Source: Mesorhizobium sp. (GTDB lineage: Bacteria; Pseudomonadota; Alphaproteobacteria; Rhizobiales; Rhizobiaceae). Taken from it: 64,000 nucleotides of DNA. Every line of letters starts with the position of its first letter. Position 1 is the first letter of the stretch. The position numbers were made by a program, and so were the translations under genes. Below, in pieces: positions 1 through 9,851 of the stretch. The stretch covers positions 1 through 64,000 of the forward strand of contig NZ_JAFKID010000011.1 of NCBI RefSeq assembly GCF_017306545.1, given 5' to 3'. The notes beneath the pieces were generated by a model, which saw only the letters and a program-made list of their open reading frames with translations, made no database searches and had not been told where the DNA came from.

Positions 1-610
1 CGGGGATCGGGAAATCGACCTTGTCCGGATCGCAGTTCGAATCGACGATCGCCACCACCGGAATGCCGAGGCGCTTGGCCTCGAGGATGGCGATGGCCTC
101 CTTGTTGGTGTCGATGACGAACATCAGGTCGGGCGTCGAGCCCATGTCCTTGATGCCGCCCAGCGCCTTGTCGAGCTTCTCGCGCTCGCGGTCGAGGTTG
201 AGGCGCTCCTTCTTGGTGAAGCCCTGGGCCTCGCCGCCGGAAAGCATCTCGTCGAGCTTGCGCAGGCGCTGGATCGAGTTGGAGATCGTCTTCCAGTTGG
301 TCAGCATGCCGCCGAGCCAGCGCGAGTTGACGTAATATTGCGCCGAACGCTGCGCGGCGTCGGCCACGATGTCCGAGGCTTGGCGCTTGGTGCCGACGAA
401 CAGCACGCGGCCGCCGCGGGCGACGGTGTCGGAAACCTGCTTGAGCGCCTGGTGCAGCAGCGGCACCGTCTGCGACAGGTCGATGATGTGGATGTTGTTG
501 CGGGCGCCGTAGATATAGGACGCCATCTTCGGGTTCCAGCGATGTGTCTGGTGGCCGAAGTGAACACCAGCTTCCAAAAGCTGGCGCATGCTGAAGTCAG
601 GCAGAGCCAT
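1..610 (-). CDS. rpsB: 30S ribosomal protein S2, 3' end cut by window edge
   Basis: Translation on the minus strand begins [20 protein letters not shown] and continues with family hallmarks such as [23 protein letters not shown] and [11 protein letters not shown]. About 203 residues are present out of roughly 255 expected; the C-terminus lies off the left edge. S2 is a small-subunit protein that binds late in 30S assembly and is needed to recruit S1. The start is the ATG at 608-610, preceded by the purine-rich GGAAAGGAAACGAGA. In this order tsf normally follows; it would lie outside the window. A long leader of about 150 nt separates the start from the proposed promoter. Confidence 0.97.
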   Translation of the reverse strand, partial: MALPDFSMRQLLEAGVHFGHQTHRWNPKMASYIYGARNNIHIIDLSQTVPLLHQALKQVSDTVARGGRVLFVGTKRQASDIVADAAQRSAQYYVNSRWLGGMLTNWKTISNSIQRLRKLDEMLSGGEAQGFTKKERLNLDREREKLDKALGGIKDMGSTPDLMFVIDTNKEAIAILEAKRLGIPVVAIVDSNCDPDKVDFPIP

Positions 611-768
611 TCTCGTTTCCTTTCCGGTTGACCTCCACGGACACTTGACGGATTCGGAAAACCGGCCAGAAAGCCAAGGCTTTCGGATGGTTCTCCGCGA
701 TCGCCACCGGAGGTTTCCGCCGGATTTCTCCCGGACAGACACCAAAGTCCGTGTGTGGAATGGGCGGG

Positions 769-797
769 CGTATAGTCTGTTGCGGTGCAAAAGGCAA
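769..797 (-). promoter_or_regulatory. sigma70-type promoter for rpsB
   Basis: Read on the minus strand, TTGCCT (792-797) and TATACG (769-774) are separated by exactly 17 bp. Transcription would start near 762 and give a leader of about 150 nt before rpsB. The hexamers match the housekeeping consensus well; the assignment is by eye only. Confidence 0.55.
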
Positions 798-840
798 CCC
801 GCCCGCGCCCATGGCCGCCGCCGGCCCCGGATGGCGCAAG

Positions 841-1560
841 TCAGGACGTGCAGGAGACCTCGAGGGCAAGCCTAGTCATGTCCGTGAAAAGCGCCTGCCG
901 CTCGCCATAATCGGTTTCCTCGCCGGTGGCGATATTGTCGACTACCGTGCAGATCGACAGCGCCCGCGCGCCGAAGTGGCCGGCGATGCGATAGAGCGCG
1001 CTGGTCTCCATGTCGACGGCGATGGCGCCGGCCGCCTGTGCAGCGGCGAAGCGGCCGATGCCGCTGCCGCGCGGATGATAGAAGACGTCGCTGCAAACGG
1101 TCAGGCCGGCCTGGCAGGCAATGCCGAGTTGCGCGGCCTTTTCGAGCGCGCGGCGCAGAAGTTCCGCGTCGGGCCGGCAGTCGCGCGCATCGTAGAGGCC
1201 GAAGACCTGGCCGCTCGCCGCGTCCTCGCCGTGGACTTCAGCCGAAATCACCAGGCTGCGCAGCGCGGCCGCGCGGGTCAGGCCGCCACAGGTGCCGACG
1301 CGGATCAGCGTCCGCGCGCCGTAGTGGTCGAGCAACTCGTGCGCGTAGATCAGGAAGGACGATGCCCCGATGCCGGTCGTCTGCACGCTGACGGGGCAGC
1401 CGTGGAACATGCCGGTGAAGCCGAGCGCCCCGCGCCGGCGGTTGACGCAGCGCGGCGCTTCCAGAAACGTCCCGGCGATCCATTCGGCGCGCTGCGGATC
1501 GCCCGCCAGCAGCACCGTCGCGGCGTAATCGCCCCTGTCGGCCTCGTTGTGCGGCGTCAT
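841..1560 (-). CDS. deoD: purine-nucleoside phosphorylase, DeoD type
   Basis: The 239-residue product matches the hexameric (trimer-of-dimers) PNP family in length and motifs: the phosphate-site GDPQRA near residue 21, a LGFTGMFHG segment, RVGTCGG near residue 89, the purine/ribose-site VDMETSALY near 180, and VVDNI near 204 carrying the catalytic aspartate. It catalyses reversible phosphorolysis of purine (deoxy)nucleosides in salvage, in the cytoplasm. It stands alone between rpsB and cckA, all on the minus strand, so it is probably transcribed separately. The N-terminal [13 protein letters not shown] resembles the usual DeoD start. Confidence 0.9.
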   Translation of the reverse strand: MTPHNEADRGDYAATVLLAGDPQRAEWIAGTFLEAPRCVNRRRGALGFTGMFHGCPVSVQTTGIGASSFLIYAHELLDHYGARTLIRVGTCGGLTRAAALRSLVISAEVHGEDAASGQVFGLYDARDCRPDAELLRRALEKAAQLGIACQAGLTVCSDVFYHPRGSGIGRFAAAQAAGAIAVDMETSALYRIAGHFGARALSICTVVDNIATGEETDYGERQALFTDMTRLALEVSCTS

Positions 1561-1652
1561 GGCAGCCCCCCGCAGCCATCATGGCACCGCCGGCATGCGC
1601 CAACAATCGTGCCGGACGGCGAAAGGTCGAAATTTCGACCGCTTGAGGCGCG

Positions 1653-4253
1653 TCAGGCTTCCAGCACTTCCTTGACGACGGTCGCGAGTTGCTTGAGCGA
1701 GAAGGGTTTCGGCAGGAAGCCGAACTGCGCGTCCGCCGGCAGGTTCTTGGCGAACGCGTCCTCCGCATAGCCCGAGACGAAGACGAACTTGATGTGCGGT
1801 TGGCGCTTGCGCAGTTCCCCGAGCAGCGTCGGCCCGTCCATCTCCGGCATGACCACGTCGGAGACGACGATATCGATCTTGCCGTCGAGCGAATCGAAGA
1901 CCTCCAGCGCCTCGACGCCGGACGACGCCTCATGCACCGTGTAGCCGCGCGAGGTGAGCGCGCGCATGCCGCCCATGCGCACCGCGTCCTCGTCCTCGAC
2001 CAGGAGGACCGTCGCCGAGCCGGAGAGATCCTTGGCGGCATCGGCCGGTTTCGGCGGTGCCGGCGCGTCCGTGGATCGTGCCGCTTCGCTCGCTTTTACC
2101 CCGACATCCGTCGCCGCCTTCGCCGCCGCGACATGGCGAGGCAGGAAGATGCGGAACGTCGTGCCTTTGCCGACCTCGGAATCGCAATAGATGAAGCCGC
2201 CCGTCTGCTTGATGATGCCGTAGACCATCGACAGGCCGAGCCCGGTGCCCTTGCCGACTTCCTTGGTGGTGAAGAACGGTTCGAAAATCTTCTTCAGCAC
2301 GTCGGGCGGAATGCCGCTGCCGGTGTCTTCCACCTCGACCAGAACGTAATCGGCCGGCGCCAGTTCGCGGTAGGGATAGGCCGGGCTTTCCTCGGCCGAA
2401 ACATTGCGCGTGCGCACGGTGAGTTCGCCGCCGGACGGCATGGCGTCGCGGGCGTTGACCGCGAGGTTGACCACCACCTGCTCGAACTGGCCGATATCGA
2501 CCTTGACCGGCCACAGGTCGCGGCCGTGCTCGACCTTGAGCTTGATGTCGTTGCCGACCAGCCGGGCCAGAAGCATGCGCAGGTCCGCCAGCACGTCCGT
2601 CAGGTTCAGCACCTCCGGCCGCAGCGTCTGCTTGCGCGAGAAAGCCAGCAATTGCCGCACCAGCGAGGCGGCACGGTTGGCGTTCTGCTTGATGTTCATG
2701 ATGTCCGGAAAGGACGAATCCGACGGCCGGTGGTTGGCCAGGAGCAGGTCGGAGGCCATGATGATGGCCGTCAGCACGTTGTTGAAGTCGTGCGCGATGC
2801 CGCCGGCGAGTTGGCCCACCGCCTGCATCTTCTGGCTTTGCGCCATCTGGCCTTCGAGCGCCTTCTGCTCGGTGGTGTCGACGGCGTAGACGATGGCCGC
2901 CTCCTCCGCTCCCTCGCCGCCGGTGCCATCGGCGATGGCGTTGACGTAGAGGCGGATGTGCCGGTCCTCATTGTCCGGCAGCACGGCGTCGATCGGCGCG
3001 ATATCGGCCTGGCGCTGGCGGGCCTTTTCCAGCGCGTCAGCGAAGGCCGCGCGGTCGCGCTCGTGGATAACGGTGTCGAAACGCACCTTGCGATCCACCG
3101 CGTCGCGGTCGACCACCGGCGCGAACAGCGACAGGAACGGCGCATTGGTGCGCAGGATGCGGCCGTTCTGGTCGACGCCGGCAATCGCCATCGGCGTCGA
3201 ATTGAAGAAGCGCGTGAAACGCACTTCCGAAGCGCGCAGATCAGCCGAGGCGTCCTCGCCCTGGGTGCGGTTGAGCACGATGGTACGCGTCGGCCCGCTC
3301 GAACCCTCGCGGCTGGCCGTGACCCGGTGCATGAAGCGCACCGGCAGCACCTTGCCCGAGGTCGTGGTGAGGTCGAGGTCGATGACGGCGTTGCGCGTCG
3401 TGCCGGGATCGGCGCGGACCGAGCGTACCAGCGCCATGCCGTCGCCGGCGACGATTTCCGGCAGGGTGAGCGAGCCGGGCGTGAAGGACGCCAGGTCGAT
3501 GCCCAGCCATTCCGCCAGCGTGGCGTTGATATAGGTGACGCGCCCTTCCGGATCGGCGGCGAAGAAGCCGGCCGGCGCATGGTCGAGGTGGTCGATCGCC
3601 TTTTGCAGATCGAGGAAAAAGCGCTCCTGCTCGGCGCGCTCGGCGGAAATGTCGGCAAGCTGCCAGGCCAGCAGCGGCTGGCGCTGGCCGGGAGCGCTGA
3701 AGGTGCGCGCCCGCGTCCGATACCAGCGCGCGCCGGGCTCGGCGCCGGGGCGGATCGAATGGGCGAGACGGAACTCGCCGTCGCCGGCCTGGCCGTCGCG
3801 CAGGCCGGACGCCAGCCGGTAGATGGTGGCCGAGGCCTCGGGCACGTCCGAAAGCAGGCCCTCGACCGTCTTCAGGTCCGCGGCGGAAGCGGCGCCGGTC
3901 ATGTCCGCATAGGCGCGGTTGGCGTAGACGACGCGGCCCTTGGCGTCGGTAACGAGCAGGCCCTGGCCCATGGAATCGACAAAGGCCTTGGACAGTTCGT
4001 CGCCGGACGAGCGCGGCGAGAATTGCAGGAAGCCGACGGCGGCCGCGAACAGGAAGCCGACGCCGATCATTGCCAGCACGCCCAGCATGCCGAGCAGGAA
4101 CGGATCGCCGAAACGCTCGCGGAAAATGCCGAAGACGATGGCGGCGACCGTCAGCACGAGGATGAAGATCACCAGCCTGGTGACGGCGCCCGGCCGGGTG
4201 TTCTGATCGACGATCGGCACCGGGTAGAAATCGCCGCGCGTTTCCCTGGCCAT
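1653..4253 (-). CDS. cckA: cell cycle hybrid histidine kinase CckA
   Basis: The start is the ATG at 4251-4253 (MARETRGD). The reading frame is open further upstream, but that stretch has no family character. The product is 866 residues: two membrane helices (about 24-44 and 52-76), tandem PAS-like sensor domains (about 88-460), a HisKA/HATPase core with the phospho-acceptor in GGIAHDFNN (His488), N box [13 protein letters not shown] boxes DTGSGIP and [11 protein letters not shown], and a C-terminal receiver domain with acceptor Asp799 in [10 protein letters not shown]. In alphaproteobacteria CckA passes phosphate through ChpT to CtrA and CpdR to control DNA replication and division. No chpT or ctrA is in the window. 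Confidence 0.93.
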   Translation of the reverse strand: MARETRGDFYPVPIVDQNTRPGAVTRLVIFILVLTVAAIVFGIFRERFGDPFLLGMLGVLAMIGVGFLFAAAVGFLQFSPRSSGDELSKAFVDSMGQGLLVTDAKGRVVYANRAYADMTGAASAADLKTVEGLLSDVPEASATIYRLASGLRDGQAGDGEFRLAHSIRPGAEPGARWYRTRARTFSAPGQRQPLLAWQLADISAERAEQERFFLDLQKAIDHLDHAPAGFFAADPEGRVTYINATLAEWLGIDLASFTPGSLTLPEIVAGDGMALVRSVRADPGTTRNAVIDLDLTTTSGKVLPVRFMHRVTASREGSSGPTRTIVLNRTQGEDASADLRASEVRFTRFFNSTPMAIAGVDQNGRILRTNAPFLSLFAPVVDRDAVDRKVRFDTVIHERDRAAFADALEKARQRQADIAPIDAVLPDNEDRHIRLYVNAIADGTGGEGAEEAAIVYAVDTTEQKALEGQMAQSQKMQAVGQLAGGIAHDFNNVLTAIIMASDLLLANHRPSDSSFPDIMNIKQNANRAASLVRQLLAFSRKQTLRPEVLNLTDVLADLRMLLARLVGNDIKLKVEHGRDLWPVKVDIGQFEQVVVNLAVNARDAMPSGGELTVRTRNVSAEESPAYPYRELAPADYVLVEVEDTGSGIPPDVLKKIFEPFFTTKEVGKGTGLGLSMVYGIIKQTGGFIYCDSEVGKGTTFRIFLPRHVAAAKAATDVGVKASEAARSTDAPAPPKPADAAKDLSGSATVLLVEDEDAVRMGGMRALTSRGYTVHEASSGVEALEVFDSLDGKIDIVVSDVVMPEMDGPTLLGELRKRQPHIKFVFVSGYAEDAFAKNLPADAQFGFLPKPFSLKQLATVVKEVLEA

Positions 4254-4470
4254 CTGCCCCCTGCTCACGATTCGGCCGTTCCTGCGGCCCGCCCCACCGG
4301 CAGCGGTTGAATCACATTCTCCCGACCGCGAAAAGGCCCAGCAGGCGTTTGTCCGCCGAAAAGCGGCATCGCGGCGGTGGACATATGCCCGCACCGGGCA
4401 ATGGCGCCTTGCGATATCGACTTGCCGCGGTCTAGTCTCGCTGCGGGCTCACTGGCGGTTGGGAACGGCG

Positions 4471-5178
4471 ATGCTGAACTGGTTGGATGACGTGGCAGGC
4501 CCGAACTACGCCCCGGCGCTCCTTTGGACGTTCGCAGCCCTTCTGCTCCTCATCGTGGTGCTCATCATCATCCGGCTGATTCGCGGCCTGACGTTCGGCA
4601 CCTTCGTTGCCGGCGGCCGCAACCGCAAGACGCGGCTGGCCGTGATGGACGCGACCGCCGTGGACAGCCACCGCCGGCTGGTGCTGGTGCGGCGCGACGA
4701 CATCGAGCATCTTCTTTTGATCGGCGGACCGACCGACGTGGTGGTGGAGCGCGACATCCGCCTGGTGGCTTCCCGCCGCCCGTTGCCGGCCGGCGAGGTC
4801 CATGCGCAGCAGCCGGCGCCGCCGGCCGCAGCCGTTCGCCAGCAACACGCCGCCCCGCCCCCCGCGAGGCCCGTCCCGGCACGGCCGCACGCTCCTGCCC
4901 CGCCGCCCGCCGCAGCGGCGCCGTTGCGGGAACCATTGCCACGACCTGCGCCCCTGCGGGCGCCCGCACCGTCGACGCCGCACGGACAAGACCACACCAC
5001 CGCCGCGCGGCCGAAATCGCCGCCGCCGGACGATCCGCTCGACGATGCGCTGCTGAACGAACTGGAAGTCTCGCTCGACGAGCCGCATCCCCCGGCCAAG
5101 CCGGGCGCGGACAAACCCGCCTCGCTTGAAGACGAAATGACCCGGCTGCTCGGCGAACTCTCCAGCCACAAGCGCTGA
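4471..5178 (+). CDS. FliO-like single-pass membrane protein
   Basis: The 235-residue product has a short N-terminus, one strong membrane helix (about 14-36, rich in Leu and Ile), a basic stretch, then a small beta-rich segment with VDSHRRLVLVRRDDIEHLLLIGGPTDVVVE, split here by description only, that resembles the FliO domain. A long Ala/Pro-rich, probably disordered region (about 105-190) and an acidic C-terminus follow. FliO helps assemble the flagellar export gate, but no flagellar genes are nearby, so a separate role in envelope biology is equally possible. The gene diverges from cckA. The ATG at 4471 has GGGAACGG upstream; an in-frame TTG at 4459 is an alternative start. The family call is from general resemblance. 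Confidence 0.6.
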   Translation: MLNWLDDVAGPNYAPALLWTFAALLLLIVVLIIIRLIRGLTFGTFVAGGRNRKTRLAVMDATAVDSHRRLVLVRRDDIEHLLLIGGPTDVVVERDIRLVASRRPLPAGEVHAQQPAPPAAAVRQQHAAPPPARPVPARPHAPAPPPAAAAPLREPLPRPAPLRAPAPSTPHGQDHTTAARPKSPPPDDPLDDALLNELEVSLDEPHPPAKPGADKPASLEDEMTRLLGELSSHKR

Positions 5179-5180
5179 GC

Positions 5181-5247
5181 GAGCTGCGAGCTGCGAGCTG
5201 CGAGCTGCGAGCTGCGAGCTGCGAGCTGCGAGCTGCGAGCTGCGAGC
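5181..5247. repeat. heptanucleotide tandem repeat (GAGCTGC), about 9.6 copies
   Basis: A perfect run of the 7-mer GAGCTGC covers 67 bp and starts two bases after the stop codon of the FliO-like gene. It ends in an A-rich stretch that forms the U-run of the dksA terminator when read on the minus strand. A perfect heptamer array of this length is likely to vary in copy number by slipped-strand mispairing. It lies outside coding sequence, so a change in copy number would alter the spacing between two 3' ends rather than a reading frame. Confidence 0.97.
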
Positions 5248-5250
5248 AAG

Positions 5251-5290
5251 AAAAAGGCCGGGAATCCGGCCATGCAAAGGGGATTTCCCC
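5251..5290 (-). terminator. rho-independent terminator of dksA
   Basis: On the minus strand downstream of dksA a GGGG/CCCC hairpin (5279-5290) is followed by a GGCCGG/CCGGCC stem (5256-5261 with 5266-5271, loop of four) and then TTTTTCTTG. The second hairpin with its U-run is a standard intrinsic terminator. Confidence 0.8.
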
Positions 5291-5321
5291 TATTCGCTAA
5301 TCGCTATTCCCATTCGTCGCC

Positions 5322-5738
5322 TCAGTCGTCGCGATAGACCTTTTCGCGGCGCTCGTGGCGCTCCTGCGCCTCGATGGACAGAGTGGCGATCGGCCGCGCG
5401 TCGAGGCGCTTCAGCGAGATGGGCTCGCCCGTTTCCTCGCAATAGCCGTAGGTCCCTTCGTCGATCCGCTGCAACGCCGAATCGATCTTGGAGATCAGCT
5501 TGCGCTGGCGGTCGCGTGCCCGCAATTCGATCGCGCGGTCCGTCTCGGACGAAGCGCGGTCGGCCAGGTCAGGATGGTTGGCGTTTTCCTGCTGGAGAAT
5601 TTCGAGCGTCTCGCGCGCCTCGCGCAAAATGTCGCTTTTCCAGGCGATAAGCTTTTGTCTGAAGTAGGATTTCTGCCGCTCGTTCATGAACGGCTCGTCT
5701 TCTGTGGGTACGTAATCGGAAGTTGTGATTTCGTTCAT
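5322..5738 (-). CDS. dksA: RNA polymerase-binding transcription factor DksA (single-Cys type)
   Basis: The 138-residue product has the DksA coiled coil with the DLADRA tip motif, equivalent to DxxDRA, which reaches into the RNA polymerase secondary channel, and a C-terminal globular domain. The usual four-cysteine zinc site is reduced: the region reads GYCEETGEPIS then ATLSIEAQE, so only the first cysteine remains. DksA proteins with one cysteine are known in alphaproteobacteria, so it is probably functional and zinc-independent. It modulates rRNA and amino-acid promoters with ppGpp. The ATG at 5736-5738 (MNEITTSDY) fits the family start; a GTG three codons upstream is an alternative. Confidence 0.92.
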   Translation of the reverse strand: MNEITTSDYVPTEDEPFMNERQKSYFRQKLIAWKSDILREARETLEILQQENANHPDLADRASSETDRAIELRARDRQRKLISKIDSALQRIDEGTYGYCEETGEPISLKRLDARPIATLSIEAQERHERREKVYRDD

Positions 5739-5986
5739 TCGACTCACCCGACAACCCCAAAAATTTGGCGCCTATATATTCGCGGCCAATCACCGGCACA
5801 AGCGCAAATGGCAACGGGCTCACGCTTTTGTTAGGCAGGCTCCCGAATGCTGCAACGCAGCGTTTTCCGGCTTCCGGGCCGGCGTTTTGCACATTCCAGC
5901 CATGCGCCGGCGGCGTTGCGCAAAACCGCCGCGGCGGCTAATCCTGATGGCGCGGGGCGCGCGCCCGACTGCCGGAAGGAGGCCTG

Positions 5987-6487
5987 GTGAACAGGTTGTA
6001 TCTGTTGAGGCATGCCAGGGCCGGGTGGGCAATGCCGGGGGTGCGCGATTTCGACCGCGCGCTGGACGACGTCGGCGTCGCCGACGCGCAGGCCACCGGC
6101 GCGGCGATGGCCGCGGCGGGCTACGTGCCCGACCTGACGCTGTGTTCCAACGCCCGGCGCGCCCGCGAAACGCTGGAAGGCGTCGTCGGCCATACCGACG
6201 TCGGCCGCGTCCTGTTCTTCGATCAGCTCTATACCGAGGACGCCACCGGCTATCTCGCCCTCATCCGCGACCATGGCGGCTTCGGCTCGCTGTTGGTGAT
6301 CGGCCACAATCCGATGATGGAGGACCTGGCGATGGCCATCGCAGGCGACGGCGAGCCCGAAGCGCGCGAGGCGCTGGCGAACGGGTTTCCCACCTGCGGG
6401 CTGGCCGTGATCCGCTTCGAGCACAGCCTCGACGGGGCCGAGCCCGGCGCCGGCCATCTCGAGGCGTTCCTGACGCCGGTCTCTTAG
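5987..6487 (+). CDS. histidine phosphatase family protein, SixA type
   Basis: The 166-residue product starts with a GTG codon four bases after a strong AAGGAGG (5976-5982). The N-terminal YLLRHARAGW carries the RHG-like catalytic motif (here RHA), and LVIGHNPMMEDL supplies the second catalytic histidine. The length and motifs fit SixA-like phosphohistidine phosphatases, which act on phosphohistidine in Hpt or PTS-like proteins. It is followed after 98 bp by ycjX on the same strand. The substrate is not shown by sequence. A stand-alone Hpt protein lies 12 kb away, but linking the two is speculation. Confidence 0.85.
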   Translation: MNRLYLLRHARAGWAMPGVRDFDRALDDVGVADAQATGAAMAAAGYVPDLTLCSNARRARETLEGVVGHTDVGRVLFFDQLYTEDATGYLALIRDHGGFGSLLVIGHNPMMEDLAMAIAGDGEPEAREALANGFPTCGLAVIRFEHSLDGAEPGAGHLEAFLTPVS

Positions 6488-6585
6488 GTTTCCCCACCGT
6501 CCCTCGCCGCTCCGAAGCGCAAAACCATTCCAAAGCCGCCGCGCAGCCCCTATATCGGGGTGCCGCAGCGCGAGAGAATTCCATC

Positions 6586-8067
6586 TTGGCGTCATCGCTG
6601 ACCACCTTGACCGACGAGGCGCGCATCGCGCTGGACACGTTTGCCGGTCGCGCCGCCGGCCTGTTCTCCACGCGCTCGCTGCGGCTCGGCGTCACCGGGC
6701 TTTCGCGCGCCGGCAAGACGGTGTTCATCTCGGCGCTCGTCCATAATCTCGTCCATGGCGGCAGGCTGCCGCTGTTCGAAGCGCAGAAATCCGGCCGTAT
6801 TGCCCGCGCCTTCCTGGAGCACCAGCCGGACGACGCGGTGCCGCGCTTCGAATACGAAGACCATGTCGCGGCGCTGGTCAACGAACGGACATGGCCGGAT
6901 TCCACCCGCGCCGTCTCGGAACTGCGCCTCACCATCGAATACGAATCGGCGTCGGCCTGGAACCGTATGTTCTCGGCGGGCAAGCTGTCGGTGGATATCG
7001 TCGATTATCCCGGCGAATGGCTGCTCGACCTGCCGCTGCTCGGCAAATCCTTCGCCGATTTTTCGCGCGAAGCCTTTGAAATGGCCGAACTGCCGGTGCG
7101 TGCCGATCTCTCTGCGCAATGGCGCTCGCTCGCCGCCGAGGCCGCGCCCGACGCGGATGCCGACGAGATGACGGCGCGGCGCCTGGCCGAAAGCTTCGCC
7201 GCCTATCTCAAGGCCTGCAAGGCGGACGAGCGGGCGCTTTCCACCTTGCCGCCGGGCCGCTTCCTGATGCCAGGCGACCTCGAAGGCTCGCCGGCGCTGA
7301 CCTTCGCGCCGCTGCCGGCGCCCGAGGGCAAGGCGCCGCGCGCCGGTTCACTGGCGGCCATGATGGAGCGCCGCTACGAAGCCTACAAGACGCATGTCGT
7401 AAAACCCTTCTTCCGCGACCACGTCACCCGGCTCGACCGCCAGATCGTCCTCATCGACGCCTTGCAGGCGCTGAATTCCGGCCCGGCGGCGATGGCCGAC
7501 CTGGAGCGGGCGGCGACGGAAATCCTGGCCTGCTTCCGCCCCGGCCGCGGCAACGTGCTGAGCGACCTGTTCTCACGCCGCATCGACCGCATCCTCGTCG
7601 CCGCGACCAAGGCAGACCACCTGCACCATGAGAGCCACGACCGCTTGCAGGCGATCGTGCGGCGGCTGGCAGACCGGGCGATCGCCCGCGCCAATTTCAC
7701 CGGCGCGGCGGTCGATGTCGTCGCCATGGCGGCGGTGCGGGCAACGCGCGAGGGCACCGTCAAGCAGGGCAAGGAAACGCTGCCCGTCATCATCGGCACG
7801 CCGCTCGAAGGCGAAAGGATCGACGGCGAGGTGTTCGACGGGAAGACGGAAACGGCCATATTTCCCGGTGACTTGCCTGACAATATCAATGCCGTGTTCG
7901 AGCAGGCGGATGCGCAGCTTCAGCGCTCGCCGCCGGAACCGCCGGTCCGCTTCGTCCGCTTCCGGCCGCCGAAGCTCGAACGCACCGCCGAAGGCGTGAC
8001 GCTGTCCCTGCCGCATATCCGGCTCGACCGGGCCTTGCAGTTCCTGATCGGAGATCAACTGGCATGA
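6586..8067 (+). CDS. ycjX: YcjX family GTPase-like protein
   Basis: The 493-residue product matches YcjX (DUF463): an early P-loop, GVTGLSRAGKTVF (about residues 37-49), then a conserved VDIVDYPGEWLLDLPLL segment and a late VAATKADHL that looks like a base-recognition motif. The start is taken as TTG at 6586 (MASSLTTLTDEAR), preceded by GAGAGA, because the upstream open frame overlaps sixA and has no family character. Its stop overlaps the ATG of the next gene (ATGA), so the two are co-translated. YcjX/YcjF pairs are linked to envelope or phage-shock-type stress in enteric bacteria; the biochemical role is unknown. Confidence 0.9.
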   Translation: MASSLTTLTDEARIALDTFAGRAAGLFSTRSLRLGVTGLSRAGKTVFISALVHNLVHGGRLPLFEAQKSGRIARAFLEHQPDDAVPRFEYEDHVAALVNERTWPDSTRAVSELRLTIEYESASAWNRMFSAGKLSVDIVDYPGEWLLDLPLLGKSFADFSREAFEMAELPVRADLSAQWRSLAAEAAPDADADEMTARRLAESFAAYLKACKADERALSTLPPGRFLMPGDLEGSPALTFAPLPAPEGKAPRAGSLAAMMERRYEAYKTHVVKPFFRDHVTRLDRQIVLIDALQALNSGPAAMADLERAATEILACFRPGRGNVLSDLFSRRIDRILVAATKADHLHHESHDRLQAIVRRLADRAIARANFTGAAVDVVAMAAVRATREGTVKQGKETLPVIIGTPLEGERIDGEVFDGKTETAIFPGDLPDNINAVFEQADAQLQRSPPEPPVRFVRFRPPKLERTAEGVTLSLPHIRLDRALQFLIGDQLA

Positions 8068-9122
8068 CCCGCAAGCCGACCGCCTTCCGCATCGAGCCCG
8101 AAATCGCCGAGCCGGCGAAGGCAGCGGCAGCGCCGCGCAAGCCGCGCGCCGTCCCGAACGCCGTCGTGTTGCCGGCCGAGATCGATATCTTCGAAGAGCC
8201 CGATCTTGCCGCCGCCGAGCCGCCGCCTGCCACGCCGCCAAGGAGACGCTCTCTTCTCGGCTCCATCTTCTTCGGCGCGGTCGGCATCCTCGTCTCGCTC
8301 GCCGTCGGCCTGTGGGCCGACAGGCTGATACGCGACCTGTTCGCGCGCGAACCGTGGCTCGGCTGGTTCGCCGCCGCAGTTGCCGGCATTGCCGTGCTGG
8401 CGCTGGCGATCATCCTGCTGCGCGAATTCATCGCCATCGGCCGGTTGGCGGAGGTCGAGAAGCTGCAACGCAAGGCGCTGGACGCCATCGCCCGCGACGA
8501 TCCGAAGGCGGCGCGCGCCGTGGTCGACGAACTGTCCGCCTTCGTCTCGGCCAAGCCGCAGACGGCCGCCGGCCGGCGCGCGCTGGCCGACCTGCGCGGC
8601 GAGATCATCGACGGCGGCAACCTTGTGCGGCTGGCCGAAACCGAAATCCTCGCTCCCCTCGACGCGGAAGCGAAACAGCTGGTGCTGGACGCGGCCAAGC
8701 GCGTCTCGCTGGTGACGGCGGTCAGCCCACGCGCGCTGGTCGACGTCGCCTATGTGGTGTTCGAGGCCGGCCGCCTCATCCGCCGCCTGTCGGAACTTTA
8801 CGGCGGGCGTCCCGGCACGCTGGGCTTTTTCCGGCTGGCGCGCAGCGTGCTGGCGCATCTGGCCGTTACCGGCTCGATCGCCGTCGGCGACAGCTTCGTC
8901 CAGCAGATCGTCGGCCACGGACTTGCCGCCCGGCTCTCGGCCAAGCTCGGCGAGGGCGTCGTCAACGGCATGATGACGGCGCGCATCGGCATCGCCGCGA
9001 TCGAGACGGTGCGGCCCCTGCCCTTCACGGCGCTCAGGCGTCCCGGCATGGGCGATTTCGTGTCGGCGCTGACCAAATTCACCGCCGCCAAGGGCAACGA
9101 CAAAGACCCGGGCAACGATTGA
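8064..9122 (+). CDS. YcjF/UPF0283 family inner-membrane protein (TIGR01620)
   Basis: The 352-residue product has an Ala/Pro-rich cytoplasmic N-terminus (about 1-65), two adjacent membrane helices (about 70-90 and 100-125), then a domain rich in Ala and Leu, typical of the UPF0283 family encoded next to ycjX. Its ATG overlaps the ycjX stop, and the pair forms an operon. Conserved pieces include EVEKLQRKALDAIARDDPKA and SVLAHLAVTGSIAVGDSF. It probably anchors or regulates YcjX at the membrane, an inference from the constant gene pairing. Confidence 0.88.
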   Translation: MTRKPTAFRIEPEIAEPAKAAAAPRKPRAVPNAVVLPAEIDIFEEPDLAAAEPPPATPPRRRSLLGSIFFGAVGILVSLAVGLWADRLIRDLFAREPWLGWFAAAVAGIAVLALAIILLREFIAIGRLAEVEKLQRKALDAIARDDPKAARAVVDELSAFVSAKPQTAAGRRALADLRGEIIDGGNLVRLAETEILAPLDAEAKQLVLDAAKRVSLVTAVSPRALVDVAYVVFEAGRLIRRLSELYGGRPGTLGFFRLARSVLAHLAVTGSIAVGDSFVQQIVGHGLAARLSAKLGEGVVNGMMTARIGIAAIETVRPLPFTALRRPGMGDFVSALTKFTAAKGNDKDPGND

Positions 9123-9230
9123 CGGCAGCGCGAATTCCCGGCATTGCAGGGCCGAGGTGACGAAGCATTAACCAATATTCTTCATGGTCGGGGCCAATTC
9201 CTCCCGCGTTGCCGTAACCGGATGCCGTTT

Positions 9231-9776
9231 ATGAAAAGAGTGGTTCTGTCCGCCCTGCTGCCTGCCGCGATCGTCGCTTCGGCAGGCTTCGCCACGACCG
9301 CCTTCGCCGCCGAGAACGACCAGTCGTTCTTCCATTCTGTCGAAGGCAAATGGGTCGGCCCCGGCGAAATCGTCGCCGGAAAATACAAGGGCACCAAGTT
9401 CACCTGCAACTTCACAGGCACCACGCCCGACGGCAAAGTCGGCATGTCGCTGGACGGGGGGTGCCGGGTCGGCGTCTTCACGCAGCCGATGTCGGCCAGC
9501 GTCGAGCGCAAGGGCCGCAGCTATCGCGGCTCCTTCATGGGCGGCTCGCAAGGCTCCGGTCTGGACATTATTTCCGGCAATGTCGTCGACGGCCGCAAGG
9601 TGGTCTTCGCCATCAACCGCAAGCAGCTCAACGGTGTCATGCAGGCGCGCGTGCCCGACGACAATTCGATGATCGTCACCGTTTCGGTCCGCGTCGACAA
9701 GCAGATGGTGCCGGTCATCGGCATGAACCTGAAGCGCGTCGACGCTTCGGACGTCGGCGCCATCGCCAAGAACTGA
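9231..9776 (+). CDS. exported protein of unknown function
   Basis: I do not recognise a named family. The 181-residue product begins MKRVVLSALLPAAIVASAG, a clear signal peptide with likely cleavage after TTAFA. The mature part is small and beta-rich, with repeated Gly and Lys/Arg, two cysteines (FTCNF and GGCRVG) that could form a disulphide, and no membrane helix. An in-frame ATG three codons upstream (9222) is possible. It is followed by a bidirectional terminator shared with the convergent small gene. Role unknown; it is probably periplasmic. Confidence 0.75.
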   Translation: MKRVVLSALLPAAIVASAGFATTAFAAENDQSFFHSVEGKWVGPGEIVAGKYKGTKFTCNFTGTTPDGKVGMSLDGGCRVGVFTQPMSASVERKGRSYRGSFMGGSQGSGLDIISGNVVDGRKVVFAINRKQLNGVMQARVPDDNSMIVTVSVRVDKQMVPVIGMNLKRVDASDVGAIAKN

Positions 9777-9794
9777 AAACTGCGGCAGGCAGAA

Positions 9795-9823
9795 AAAAGG
9801 CGGCGCGCAGGCGTCCGCCTTTT
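9795..9823. terminator. bidirectional intrinsic terminator
   Basis: AAAAGGCGG (9795-9803) pairs with CCGCCTTTT (9815-9823) around an 11-nt loop, giving U-runs on both strands. It sits between the convergent stops at 9776 and 9852 and can serve both genes. Confidence 0.85.
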
Positions 9824-9851
9824 CCATTTCCGATCCGACGGACGGTTTTCG

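Noticed and set aside
5725-6585. Upstream in-frame extension of ycjX through sixA
   Set aside because: The extension is Arg/Ala-rich with no family similarity and overlaps the whole sixA gene in another frame; the TTG at 6586 gives a standard YcjX length.
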